A DNA stretch of 64,000 nt from the NCBI RefSeq assembly GCF_963678635.1, contig NC_087064.1, positions 8,719,671 to 8,783,670 of the forward strand, in the 5' to 3' direction. The stretch is from Symsagittifera roscoffensis. Lineage: Eukaryota; Xenacoelomorpha; Acoela; Convolutidae. A program made the position numbers and the translations under genes. Below are positions 1 to 11,099 of this stretch, in pieces (the first letter of the stretch is position 1; each line of letters begins with the position of its first letter). Below the pieces are notes generated by a model that made no database searches, had not been told where the DNA came from, and saw nothing but the letters and a program-made list of their open reading frames with translations.

Positions 1-26
1 CAAAATAATCATTTTTTTAGCCCACG

Positions 27-1826
27 ATGAGCCGCCAACTTGGATCACTACATCGATCAAATTCCCATCCAACCAATCTTACCTCTCCAATCCCAATCAT
101 ACCACTTTTTGCTTTTCCGCCACCCGACTTTCCATCTAGCAATGTAACATCAGGCATGAATTCCGAAACTAACTCACATATTTCAGTTTTATACTCCATC
201 TCACAGCTAAATAACCCGAATATTGAAACCCCCGATGAATTTACCGACTCAGAACCATCCCCATCCAATAATTTTCATAACTCTTCTAATTTTTCTCAAC
301 CCCCTTTTCAACCCATATTATCCAATAACCCTGACCCAATCACTCCCACACCCTCTTATGCTTCCCAAGTTACCCCAACCTACTCCTCATACCATTCTGA
401 CCAATCATCTCATTCTCCAGACACCCCCCGAATCTCCCCAGAGCTAGATAATTTTATTACCCTTCAACAACAACCCTACCACCTTAATACCCCAACCATA
501 AACCAAATCTCCTCCACAACAAATTCATCCAATCCCCCTACACCCTCTTCAAATTATACTGAATCATTAACACCATCATCCACATCCACTATATCTTCAC
601 TAAACACTAATAGAGCTTACCGCACTTTTAAAAGAAAATTCCCCAACCATCCTTTCCCAGCAAAACCAGGAACAGCCCGTGAATACATCAACCACCCCCA
701 GCATACTAACACTAAAGAATTTTTAGCTATCACTTTACCCTCATTTCCACAATACACCTTAAACACCCCTCACGACGCTAACGAAACACGCAACTTTGTA
801 GATGAATACGTTTTAATGCCCACTCTCTCTTGGACCTCATACTATCATTTCACTAACCCTCTTTGCTTACCTTTATCCAGCACTTCCATCGATATAGAAC
901 GAAACAAAGACATGCTATATCGACTAACTACACCACTAACCGCTAGACAGTTTACTTACGTTGGATATAAAAAATCACTAAAAATACACACTGCACCTAG
1001 AGCTAATGAATATACACTAGAATACTACGATCACAACATCATCAGAGCTAACCAAGATCAATTCTTAGACGACGATCGCTTCGCTAATCCACAAATCACC
1101 GAGAAATTTTTCATCAAGACACCATATGTATTTACACTAAACATCTTCGACCGAAAGTTTGATCACATTATTTCAGAAGCACTAACAAACACACAAGCAT
1201 ACGAAAGTTTTAAAGAACGCTTCCAAATCTTTTCACTAACCTTTCATTTCCTTGCACCACACGAAAGAGATTTACACTGCTCACACGATATTATGTTGCG
1301 CACTAAACAAACCCACACATACAGTTATTATCGCTTCATCCAAAATCACTTTGACCTACACACACCCTCTAGACAACCACACCATCGCTTTCAATTCATA
1401 AATTCCAAATACACTTCACCATTTTTCCTAAATTTCACATATTGTATTAAAGACACTAACCTCCATGGTATTCTTCGTAATTATGACCCCATAACCCAAA
1501 TGTACATCTTCTGTCCCATCACCAAGACCTTCAACGCCGAAGAATCCCGACCCTTCCTTATCCCGCACGAGTTCCTACAACCTATAGAAATCCCAATTTT
1601 AGAATTCATCCACAACACTAAATTCAATCACAAATTATATAATCTAATCCAAAACACATCTTATGAGTTTGCAGTTGGCACTGAAGAACTAACCACTATT
1701 AAGGCACTTCAATTGCTTTGGCCACTGCTTCAGACTAAAAATATCATCCGCATCTTAGCTAAACTACTAACAACTTCAGAACTAATTCACGACATCTTCC
1801 CCCACGGTTTTTTCCCCGACGACTAA
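27..1826 (+). CDS. Orphan 599-residue protein, Ser/Thr/Asn/Pro-rich N-terminus
   Basis: One uninterrupted frame of 599 codons. Residues 1 to about 195 are low complexity, dominated by Ser, Thr, Asn, Pro and Gln. From about residue 196 (N-R-A-Y-R-T-F-K-R-K) to the end the sequence is mixed and looks like folded domain(s), rich in Phe, Tyr, His, Ile and Leu and poor in Gly, Ala and Val. I see no signal peptide, membrane span, zinc motif or catalytic motif I can name. The ATG at 27 follows a splice-acceptor-like T-run and TAG at 12-20; the bases after it (CCC ACG ATG) are in frame, so the protein could continue from an upstream exon outside the window. The TAA at 1824-1826 is followed at once by CAG|GTAAGT, an ideal donor. 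The coding strand has very few G (35 G against 214 C in bases 1-600). It could be a host gene, a domesticated element or the spliced last gene of an old retroelement. Function unknown. Confidence 0.7.
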   Translation: MSRQLGSLHRSNSHPTNLTSPIPIIPLFAFPPPDFPSSNVTSGMNSETNSHISVLYSISQLNNPNIETPDEFTDSEPSPSNNFHNSSNFSQPPFQPILSNNPDPITPTPSYASQVTPTYSSYHSDQSSHSPDTPRISPELDNFITLQQQPYHLNTPTINQISSTTNSSNPPTPSSNYTESLTPSSTSTISSLNTNRAYRTFKRKFPNHPFPAKPGTAREYINHPQHTNTKEFLAITLPSFPQYTLNTPHDANETRNFVDEYVLMPTLSWTSYYHFTNPLCLPLSSTSIDIERNKDMLYRLTTPLTARQFTYVGYKKSLKIHTAPRANEYTLEYYDHNIIRANQDQFLDDDRFANPQITEKFFIKTPYVFTLNIFDRKFDHIISEALTNTQAYESFKERFQIFSLTFHFLAPHERDLHCSHDIMLRTKQTHTYSYYRFIQNHFDLHTPSRQPHHRFQFINSKYTSPFFLNFTYCIKDTNLHGILRNYDPITQMYIFCPITKTFNAEESRPFLIPHEFLQPIEIPILEFIHNTKFNHKLYNLIQNTSYEFAVGTEELTTIKALQLLWPLLQTKNIIRILAKLLTTSELIHDIFPHGFFPDD

Positions 1827-1830
1827 CAGG

Positions 1831-2209
1831 TAAGTATGAATTAAGTAAATATTACTAACTAATTACAGTATTAAAAACTCACCATTCTTTATTCATGTTT
1901 TCATTAGAATTTTAGCTTTCATCCGACAATCACCTACAAAAACCACAAAAGAAACAATAAAAATCACAATTTTCATCAAACAATTTTAAAAATTCTATTA
2001 ATCTCTTACACTTATAAATTTCTAAATTTAATATCAATGCAGTAAATTCATCTATAATATTTTCCCCCAAAGCAGTAAATCTAATTATGATGAAAATTTG
2101 TATCTTAATATTCCCCCATAACTAGCAGTAAATTTCCAAATTCTATGTAGTAAATTAAATAAATGCAAATGCAGTACTAACCTTTTGATATTTTCATTCA
2201 TTCGCACAG
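1831..2209 (+). other. Putative 3'-UTR intron after the orphan ORF
   Basis: The donor CAG|GTAAGTATG starts 4 nt past the stop codon of the 599-residue ORF. A plausible acceptor (TTTTGATATTTTCATTCATTC then GCACAG) ends at 2209. The intron would be about 379 nt and the exon after it non-coding, or coding only in a form that skips the stop. The acceptor choice is inference; the donor is clear. Confidence 0.4.
2039..2176 (+). repeat. Short irregular repeats of GCAGTAAAT
   Basis: GCAGTAAAT occurs at 2039, 2072 and 2125, with degenerate copies near 2147 and 2171. The second and third are each preceded by an ATATTTTCCCCC or ATATTCCCCC tract. It looks like a decayed minisatellite inside the putative intron. 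Confidence 0.4.
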
Positions 2210-3558
2210 AAATTCTATCCACACTCGCACAGCTCGCCCACGAAGAATTGTTTAAAATAATGAATTTCAGTTTCAAGTTTTCACACTCAACAACTCTAAC
2301 ATATAATAACATGTTTCAAACTTTCCTTTAACCCGGTTGGAAAGGAATCATATACTAAACAAAACTAACCAATGCAGCTCACTAAATACCACAAATCATA
2401 GAATAACAGCATGACTAAGAAAAGGAAACCAACGGTACCCAAACCGGATTAACCCAGTTTAAAACTGGATAATTTATTCTTTTGAAGACTATTACAAAGT
2501 CTTAGAAAGAAATAATAAAACACAAAAAAGTCGAAAGACAAACCCATACCACAAACAATTTGATTTTTGAAAGAAGGACATAACCAACAAGACATAAGTA
2601 AGACCACAACAAACCCAACATAAAACGTTGTCACATAACAGGACCTCTCACAAAAACCGCATGAAATCATACTCCCACTCCTGGCCTAACCCACCAGGAA
2701 GGACGTCCTGAGCATGCTCTATAGCCGGCCTAACCCACCGCGCTACATCCACGCTTTGTGACCACACCTCTATTTTTAATAAGAGCTACTCAAGGGTGAG
2801 TAACTCTTCAAAATAACCGAACTAAAACAAAAAGCTTTTGTGAAAACAACTAACTAAAATCATTATTAAAAAATATTAAACTAATAAAAGTTTTATAAAA
2901 TGTAAAATCACATGATGCAATATATAGATCAGAATACAACACCAAGGACGAACATCAAAAGACAAGACGACCCCACTACACTCGAGAGAGAATGACCAAC
3001 TACAATCGATATGCCGCTCACAATCACAACTCAAAGGATTTAGAGTACGACTTGACCTCGCAGAAAAGGACTTCATTGAACCAGACCAATGACCACCTCG
3101 ATGACCCAAGTGTACGTACAGATCCGAGTAACCAGGCATCCCCTCAACACACAATCTCCACGCCATTCCCAAGCTAGATCAGACACAAAAGAAGTTCTCC
3201 CCGAAGAACAGAAAAACCTGACATAGCCAACCATTCTGAAATCAGAATTGATTTTGTTGCAGAGACTCAGTCGTTGTCACAAGAAGAACACAACGTCTTA
3301 TGTCCCTAACTCCAGCTTCCTGAAACTTCCTTAACAAAGAAGAAGCGGAAGAAAATTATGATGTTTACCAAATACCAACGTCCATCATCCATCCTTGAAT
3401 TACAGAAGAACTGTTCTAAAAAACTCTGTAAAACCCGGATGGGTGGAACCTGATCTAAACTATATTTTATGATTGGATAAATTAAATGTTTTACCAATGT
3501 AAAGTATTTAATATTAACCAATCATGATCCATCTAACTAACAACCCACTTATTTGTAA
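2210..3558. other. No firm gene; G-poor sequence with a weak 61-codon frame
   Basis: This stretch keeps part of the G-poverty of the upstream exon. A 61-codon plus-strand frame at 2992-3177 and an AATAAA at 2514-2519 are the only gene-like signs, and neither is convincing. A tRNA-like head on the minus strand near 2700-2757 is treated as a finding. A purine-rich run lies at about 3337-3356. Confidence 0.3.
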
Positions 3559-3586
3559 GTGCTGAAGTTACTTGTAATTTCAGCAC
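3559..3586. repeat. 13-bp hairpin with 2-nt loop
   Basis: The arm GTGCTGAAGTTAC (3559-3571) pairs with GTAATTTCAGCAC (3574-3586) across TT, with one G-T wobble. It stands alone in a non-coding stretch. About 65 bp downstream is an AATAAA (near 3650), so a transcript-end or LTR-like role is possible but unproven. Confidence 0.6.
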
Positions 3587-4248
3587 CAGAGAGATTTGAA
3601 TTTAACTTAGAAATTAGTTGGACTCTCCCGAGCACTTCAGCAGCCGCAATAAACCAGTATACCCTAGATCTATTGAGCCTAGCAGAGACTAGTTAAACAA
3701 CCTGAGACTAGATAGTATAAGAGTAAGATTAGGATCGGTATTAGACTAAGAAGTTGCACGAATCTATCCGGCCGAAAATAAGATAGCGTGACGAGCAGAC
3801 GGTGTACCCTATCCGAAATTACTCTATGAGTTATACACTCCAGTCTTAACTCAATAGGTTTAACAATTTTGATAGAATATGGGTTGAACTTTTTAATAAT
3901 TCTAAAATGCAGATGCTTTTGATTTTTTTGTGTTAGTGTTTTTATACTTTAAAAAAATTTGGATTTGTAAAAATTGTGAAAAATTGGATTAGACAAAAAT
4001 AAGTTAAAAGATCAAACAATTGATTCCAGTTTTTGTGTTTGGTGAAAATTTACAAAAAAAATGTGTTGGACAAAATAGATTAAAAATAAACATCAATTGA
4101 TAACAATTGATTCCGGCTCGCAGTTCAATTATAAAGCCCATAGGCTAGCCTTCTTATATTTAATACAAGGATGTTTATATCGGTAACTTTCAGCAATGTA
4201 ATTGGTTAAAAAGCAGTAACTCTAAGGTCAACTAAATTTTTTGACACA

Positions 4249-4497
4249 ATTCTACGTGCTGAAAAGCATATTGCCAACAATTTGGCATTGAATATGAAAA
4301 AAATGATGGTTGCCAGTGGTTAGATTTCAAGCCTTTTTTTTCCATTTTAGAATTGCGGTGACTGCAAATTATATTCTACGTGCTGAAACGCATATTGCCA
4401 ACAATTTGGCATTGAATATGAAAAAAATGATGGTTGCCAGTGGTTAGATTTCATGCCTTTTTTTCATTTTAGAATTGCGGTGACTGCAAATTATAAA
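4249..4497. repeat. Tandem duplication, two 124-bp units
   Basis: The segment starting ATTCTACGTGCTGAAA at 4249 recurs at 4373 with few differences (AAAG to AAACG, and a shorter T-run). Both units run to GCGGTGACTGCAAATTAT. The high identity indicates a recent local duplication. No coding content. Confidence 0.8.
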
Positions 4498-5369
4498 GCA
4501 GTTGTTGTTGCTTTTTCTAAATATGTTGTTATCTGAAGCGCAATTATCAACTTGAGAGAAATAGACAAACAACCCATGGTTCCAACACATAGCGAAAAAA
4601 TAAACAAGTTTGTTCGTATACCAGAGCCAAGCCCCGATGGTTCTTATTGTTCCGACTTTCGATACGAAAGTAACGGAATATTTGTGCTCGGGGTGGGTTT
4701 TTTTTTTCTTCAGACAAATTTCGACTTTTTAACTAGCCATTTTTGACGTAATTTTTTTTATATCACTCGAAAGGTATTGTTGTCATGAGCTCGAATTTGA
4801 AAAGATATTTCACCAGTGATCATTTTTCGTAAAGTTATGAGGGTTCAACGATTGCCATTTTGGCCAATTTGGGACAATTAACGCGCGATATAATTCGCGC
4901 TATTAATGCGTAAGCGGAGATTTAATCCGTCTTAGAAATCGTTCCAAATTGGTTAAAGGAAGCTTATTTGCTATAATTTATTTGTTACAAGGCGCGAAAT
5001 CTATTCTTTTGTACCTTATATGGCGTGTGGGGGGATGATTTTCTTTAAAAAAAATTCAAATTTTAGAAAATTTTTTTTTCAATTTTATTTTATTACATTT
5101 ATTTTTTTAAGTTATTACTGTTCCATAAACCTTAAAAAGCAGTCGGAACATTCAGGGCTTCGCCCTGATACGAGCAGTCTTGTTGCGCTTTAGGGCCTAT
5201 TAAAACTTGTGTGGTTGATAAATTGACGAAATATTGGAAGAATAAATTTTTAAACTCTTTCTGCAATTTTCCCCTCACAAACTAAATTAGGGTCTCGTAT
5301 CATAATAAAGAAACCTCAAATCAGTTTGAAATGCATTACTCCGTCACTTTGCTCTTTACGAGAACGCAA

Positions 5370-5790
5370 AAAAGAATTCGCAATTATCATCCAAATTTGG
5401 CCGAACTGGCAATTTTCAAACCCCCATAACTATACAAAAACACAGGTGAAGAATCTTTTAATTTTGAGCTCCAGAGAACAAAATCTTTCGGATGCTATGA
5501 AAAAGTTTTATAAACGAATAAAATAAATCACTTAGTTGAAACGTTGCAAAATGGCTGAATAAAAAAACCAATCCAAGCATAAAAAATTCCGCCCCTTCTT
5601 CAAAAGTCGGAATAAAAACCCACCATTTGAGAACAATTACCAAAATCCGCACTATTAGAGTCGCTTATTAGTCTGCTAAAGGCCTACAAAAGTGATCGTA
5701 TCAGGTCGAACACCTGAATAATCCGGCTACCCGTTGACTGGGCTCGAATAAATTTTCACACCCGGTGGGGCCCGAAACGATCAAAAGAAC
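5370..5790. repeat. Dispersed repeat P, copy 1
   Basis: Several blocks here match the sequence at 28,250-28,700: a block with TGGCAATTTT, a block with CCAAGCATAAA, and a block reading GAATAATCCGGCTACCCGTT against GAATATTCCGACTACCTGTT. Block order differs between the two places, so one copy is rearranged or the unit is tandem. A GC hairpin, CAGGGC-TTC-GCCCTG, lies just before it near 5,154. No coding capacity recognised. Confidence 0.5.
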
Positions 5791-5799
5791 CATCCCACA

Positions 5800-6500
5800 A
5801 GGGATCAAATACACATTTTGAAATTTTTAAAATAAAAATACAACCCCGAGAATTCAGTTTTCTCGTTTTCTCGAAAGTCGGAAAAAAATTTCGCGGTTGC
5901 TTGTTGCTGCAATAACCTTTTCGGTAATCGAAAAAAAAACAATTTTAAAATAAAGGTTTCAGACCTCCTAAATAAGATTAAACACCCTCAACCAAAGCAG
6001 CGTGAGAACAGCTTGTGTCACAATTTCAATCAATTATGATTTTTTTTTGATTAATTCAAAATGATTTATTGAAAACTTTTTTTGAAATTGAGTAAATATG
6101 AGATAATTGGACTACTTTAGTCTTCAAAATTATCGCATAAGAGTGAGATTTAGGGGTCACGCCAAAGATGACAGTTGTCGCCAGTGATCGGTACCTGCCT
6201 GTATTTATTTAGCATCGAATAATGGACACAGGATTGACACCACAGATTGACATATTGAGTAAACTTACGTGAAACTGAAATAGCACTCATTTGTCATTTT
6301 CCCTCTTATAAAGAAAGAATAGAAAATACAAATACTGGACTGAAGGCAATTAAATTTTGAGGACTTGAAAATTCACACTTCCTTGAAACTTTGCTTTTTT
6401 GTTCTCGCATCGGCCCTTTCTTTGGGTTTTTAGTTTCATACAAAGTTTTTCAAATTTAGCTTTCCTCTCAGCTTTCCTTTTTCTCAGTTTTCATTTTTTT
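5800..6500. other. Non-coding flank of the gypsy remnant
   Basis: AT-rich sequence with no gene. Short segments at about 5,990-6,070 and 6,240-6,300 resemble segments at 13,410-13,470 and 13,290-13,330, on the far side of the gypsy remnants but in the opposite order. They could be scraps of terminal repeats. Confidence 0.3.
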
Positions 6501-7199
6501 GTTCTTTTTTAAAATATGTTTCATCGTGACCCCACGCATTTTCGTGACTGCGGCTCGTTCGTGTCTGTTTTACTAACCAAGATTGATTCTGGCTGCTGTT
6601 CGAGTCTAGACAACTGTACAAAACCAAACGCTGCCTCCGTTCCCGCTTTTGCGCCCTCGCCGTTCGATCTGCTTGTTCTGCCGCAGTGTGGTGTCGCTGC
6701 GTCGGTGCTCGTCCGATATCGGGTTTCCGTCCCTTCTCCGTTCCTTTCTATGTTACGCTCCACCGGTTCGTGTTGTACTTCTCGCTTCGTGTGTCTATGC
6801 TCAATGAGGCTGCTGCTGGGACCTAAGTTCTCTAGTGGTTTTTTGCAAATTTTCTGTTTGACGCTGGCATTCGTTTAACCACCAGGGTACAGCCTCACCT
6901 TCACTTTTGCTATCCGGCTCGCTGTTCGCCTCGAATCGTCGGCCTGTTAGTTTCTTTGTTTTTCTTTGCGGTTGTGGCTCCTCTTTCGCTGCATACATTA
7001 GACGGTTCCGTTTTAGGTCCTGTGGATTACGCGGCTGTTGTAACCCGTTGGAAGTCTTTTTGTCGTTAGTTTTTTTGCTAAGGCGACACCTGAGATATTA
7101 AAATAGATGCAAGTTTTCTATGCGTGGTGAAATTTCGGTCCCTTGTAAAATGATAGTTTTGGGCTGAGGACACAGGTAGCGACTCCGCGCTCGTTCCTT

Positions 7200-7700
7200 G
7201 TTTTCGAACAGTGGGTTCGTCTCCCTGGACCAGCTGTTGCTTTTCGGTCAGTGTCCGAGGGTGATTTCTGTTTCTGATGTCATACACGACATCCGAGTGA
7301 AAAACCCAATTGTTGTCCGCAGGGTGCGTGATATCCTGTACTACAGGGTGTTGTTTTCATACAAACAGCCATTTTTTTTGTGACCGATTCAAATTTTGAA
7401 TTGAAGGCTTCTTAGTAAAATTTTGCAGAACCGTACTCGACTCGCGCCCGTCGTGCGCTTCGAATGGGGATGCTTTTAACGTAGTGTTAATTGAGAATCG
7501 CGACGCTCCAAGGTCAATTTCAATCATTTTCTCCGAAAGTTACGTTTTTCTGTTTGCGAATATTAGTATAGAAAAATTAAGACTACTAGTGATCCGTTGT
7601 ACGCATCCTGTTCTGCGATGGGCGGTGACCAGGAAGTTTACAATTACATTTGCTTCGCAATAGTAAAGTTTTCACCTCATGTCACATAAACTTGGTGTCT
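7200..7700 (-). pseudogene. Integrase C-terminal remnant (gypsy copy 1)
   Basis: Two short stretches resemble the end of a gypsy integrase: F-L-V-T-A-H-R-R-T-G near 7,670-7,630 (compare the family's 'YR.TPH.TTG') and V-V-Y-D-I-R-N-R-N-H-P-R-T-L-T near 7,290-7,240 (compare the C-terminal 'Y.v....rt..rH..QL'). The D,D-35-E core was not identified. The call depends on position and weak similarity. Confidence 0.3.
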
Positions 7701-9345
7701 TGATCGATATGAGGTTTCCGAGGTAACCCGTGGGAGGCTATGTATGTTTTAAAACATTATAGAATTTTGGACTTGTTTATTTTGGCACACTATTACCTAA
7801 GGCCAACGGCAAAAACAGTCTACCGATACAAGAAATTTTTTTTTCACTCAAAGATTTGTTTAGTCCCCAAAAATTGAGTTTCACTAAATCATTGGGCTCT
7901 TTTGGCTCGGCTATTTCATAAATGTACATTTTTCCTAACAAATGATGTGAGATTATTACCGTAATCTGTATATTCGATGCAACTTTCTGCAACTGAAGCA
8001 ATCGAACGATGATTATAAGGTACCAATTCTCTTTGGCGGCTTGGAATTGCTGGATTTTGCATGGTTGCAATAAAGAAGGCGATTGTTAACAGCTGTTTTC
8101 AAATTTGTGGTAGTAACTAATATATCTTTCATCCGTTTAAATTATTTACGAACTGAACCCACTAGCGATTCAGTGCGCGTTCTTGCTCATGCGGTTTGGG
8201 ATCTTTTTGTTCGGTCATTTTTTTGATCGCTTCAAGTTGTGGGTGGGACTTGTACTGCGATTCATTGATTTTTAGATCGCATATTTTGGGTAAAAAAGTA
8301 AGTTTGCTAACAATTTTGAGGCCTCTGAGAACAATTGACATAAGTAAGTTATTTGGCTCCACCGGTGTGATGGTTTACCCTGCGACTGCCGAGGGCAACG
8401 AAAGGACTGCATCATTTTAATGCTTCTTGTTTATCGCTTCCAACATTGAGGTAGTATATATTTCTTCTTTTTCATCACGGCTACTGTTTAGGCTAGGGTA
8501 TATTTTTTTGAATCTCTCCTTGTTCCTGAAACTACGGTCTTTTTTTCCATTTATCTTGATATGAATATCCCTGTAGTTTTTTTCTGAAGAATAATAGCGC
8601 CAACTAAATTGTTGACCGTTTCGCATGCCCGTCGGCTGATACAAAGTGTTCCCTGTGATTGGTCAACCTTCCGCGCATGACACTTCACATTCTCTGATCC
8701 GCAATTTTGAATCTCGCGTTTTGATTTGCCGCTGGCTTAGAAAACTAAATACTGGTCCCTCAGTGAAATTTGAATTATTGTAGCCCAAAGCGCTACGTAC
8801 TAAGCTTGTTATCGGCAACGTTAGCATGCTGTTGTTTTTGCTAATGCGTACCACATCCTTGTTTGGTTTTTAAGATAGCTAATCAGCCAACTTCATTTCA
8901 GCCCTTGATTTATGCTCGACCTGAAAATCGGACGGAATTGGGCAGTCTAACCGGCCCGTAAACCTGCTGAAAACAATTTTTTTTCAGGTTTTTTTTCCTT
9001 CAAAGAGGGAACTAATACTTTTTGATCTGAAATTTTGATCGTTTAGGAAGTATTCTACCCCTAACGATTGCTAGCATTTCAAGTTCTTTCGTCGACTAGT
9101 TCTGTTCCGCTTCATTTAAGTATATTGATGAGAAAGAAGTTGGCCCTCAGATCTAAATTGCTCTAGTGCCGCCCTCCGGCCGTTGTGACTCACGCACCTT
9201 ATCCTCATGCCTCTATGTAAATCGATTTTTCTGAGCTCTCCTGTATTCGCAACCTGCTTTTTCAGGCTCTCGAATGATGCTTGACTCTCGGTTGTCCATA
9301 TATAGTTGTTTGTTTTTCCTGCGTAAAAGCGGTCATAGCAGATCT

Positions 9346-9558
9346 TTAAGATAGATCCCTAGCAGAGCTCAAAGATAGATCATAGCAGAGCTCAAAAATA
9401 TATCCCTTAGTAGACTTGAGTTGGGATATCGTGCAAGGCGGCTTCAGCGAGTCGGTTGGTTTTGTGTTCCTAACCAATGGTGTTGTTCCCGTTGGTTTTT
9501 TTTTCTGACCGAGCCATTTGCCTCCTCTTTTTGCAATCTTGCACATCTTTAGCTTCAA
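9346..9558 (-). pseudogene. RT-RNase H connection fragment (gypsy copy 1)
   Basis: The minus-strand frame reads T-P-L-V-R-N-T-K-P-T-D-S-L-K-P-P followed by T-I-S-Q-L-K-S. This is the conserved stretch after the RT thumb, where gypsy elements have 'KP..SL..P.t..QLRSF'. It overlaps no host feature. RNase H catalytic residues are not convincingly visible downstream. Confidence 0.6.
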
Positions 9559-9639
9559 GGAACCTTTTTCTGATCTGTTTTAGTAAAATTTTCTCGATCA
9601 TTCTAATGTGTCAATTTCCGTGCCCTCCGTCAACACCAT

Positions 9640-9987
9640 GACCAACAGTATGTCATCGAAAAACATACAAAATTGCGGCTTCGGAGATTTAGAGAGAAGG
9701 CGATCCAATTTTCTCTGAATATCATTGGAAATTGTCGCCAGCCCAACAAACCTCGCTTTGAGCTTTTATCTAGCGGAGGATTTTCCCCGTAATAGTAAAA
9801 AAATACACTGCAAACTAGTTTTTGCACAAAGTGGAAGTTGGCCGTAGGCGTACGTGAGGTCCATGGTTGAGAAAAGTATATTCCCCGTTTTCTTTTTGGT
9901 AATCAATTGGCCGACGTTGTCCATCAGTTCTTCGATGTTCGACAATTGATACTTATTTGTGTGAACTTGTTTTTTGAGTTCTCTCAA
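9640..9987 (-). pseudogene. Reverse transcriptase fragment (gypsy copy 1)
   Basis: The minus-strand frame from 9987 contains F-S-T-M-D-L-T-Y-A-Y-G-Q-L-P-L, the first catalytic-Asp region of gypsy RT. The second catalytic motif is readable in another frame as F-D-D-I-L-L-V near 9,660-9,640. The segment between them is short of the expected spacing and shifted, so this is a dead copy. The antisense frame on the plus strand has no meaning. Confidence 0.75.
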
Positions 9988-10309
9988 TTCAAGTACTAGT
10001 TTAACTGATCCGTCGTTTTTGATTGTTATTTCAATCAGCGAAACGAGGCATTTATCTGAGCATTCTTCTACTTATTCAATTTGTCCTTGCATCAGTAGTT
10101 TGTCGTTTTCACGTCTATTTTATCCTGTAGTTTTAAGGACACTCTTCCGCCTTTTTGATGCACTGGGTATAAATTAGAAAAAATTCCGCCTTTATTTTAT
10201 AGTTTCTGATCTTCCCTACCCTACGAAAAGGTTTGAACGTTGCTTACTGAATTACTCTCGTCACGGACTTAGTGTTATCTCCTGTTCACCGCTTATCTTC
10301 TGTTCCCCC

Positions 10310-10700
10310 TAAATAGACATCAATGCTCCCCCTGGTTTCTGCTGAATCAGCTGTAGACCCGAGTTTGCCATTAAATCCCGTCCAATGATTGACGGCCGAC
10401 ATTCTCCGATGATCCTAACGCTTGAAGTTATCTCCCTGCTATTCGACTCGAATAGTTCCTTCATTGTCAGTATCAATTTTAACGGATTGTTTCCTTAGTC
10501 GCTGAAATTGTTACATTCTGCTATCAGCGTCTCCAGCTTCAAGATGTTCGCACCAAGATTTCTCTTCAACTCTCCGGTGCTGAATTTTGCGTCCGATGGT
10601 GAATTTTGAGATCGGTGATCCGCTGTCTATCCAGACACCTGTGGCTTTATCGTTATCACTTATTGGCAGTTGAAATCCAGCGACGCTCAGCTCTATGCAG
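10310..10700 (-). pseudogene. Retropepsin remnant (gypsy copy 1)
   Basis: The active-site motif D-S-G-S-P-I-S is readable on the minus strand near 10,625-10,605, and the C-terminal protease signature I-I-G-R-D-L-M near 10,390-10,370 is followed by G-L-Q-L-I. Together they fit a Ty3/gypsy aspartic protease, which matures the Gag-Pol polyprotein. The two motifs need a frame change between them, so the gene is broken. Confidence 0.65.
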
Positions 10701-10820
10701 CGTTTTGAGCTGACTGATAAAAAAAGTTAGTCGACAGAAAAATCCGAAACCCATGAGCGTGAGGGTGTATCTACTGGGTTGAACCGTCCCACAGAAATTC
10801 CATGCTGGGACAGATGATTG

Positions 10821-11040
10821 CTACTCATCCTCTTTGGCGTTCATAATGTCCTCTGTCGTGGCAGTAGTTACAGGCGATCCCTTTCGATTGGATTTTGGTC
10901 AGGTGGTCGGGTGTGATTCCGGTTGATCATAAGTGCAGCACCACCTGCTTGCAGCCTTTTCCCCTTTGGTTCAGTCCGAACGCTTGGTACAATCCTCTTC
11001 CACGTGACCGATTTTTGCAATATCCTCCTCTTCTGACTCC
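10821..11040 (-). pseudogene. Gag zinc-knuckle remnants (gypsy copy 1)
   Basis: Two CCHC-like knuckles are visible on the minus strand. The upstream one, near 11,020-10,990, reads K-I-G-H-V-E-E-D-C with the leading Cys residues lost. The downstream one, near 10,865-10,825, reads C-N-Y-C-H-D-R-G-H-Y-E-R with the last Cys replaced. They lie in different frames. Known role in the family: packaging of element RNA by Gag. Position just before the protease agrees with this. Confidence 0.5.
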
Positions 11041-11099
11041 TGCGTTTTAGCATATTTCAACCCCACCCGTAAAAAAGCGATCCTATAAAATTCCTCCGA

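Noticed and set aside
6516-6878. 120-codon plus-strand frame in a GC-richer island
   Set aside because: It is antisense to charged minus-strand frames (6,521-6,998) that fit the end of the gypsy element; its composition (Cys, Ser, Phe, Leu-rich) is that of an antisense frame.
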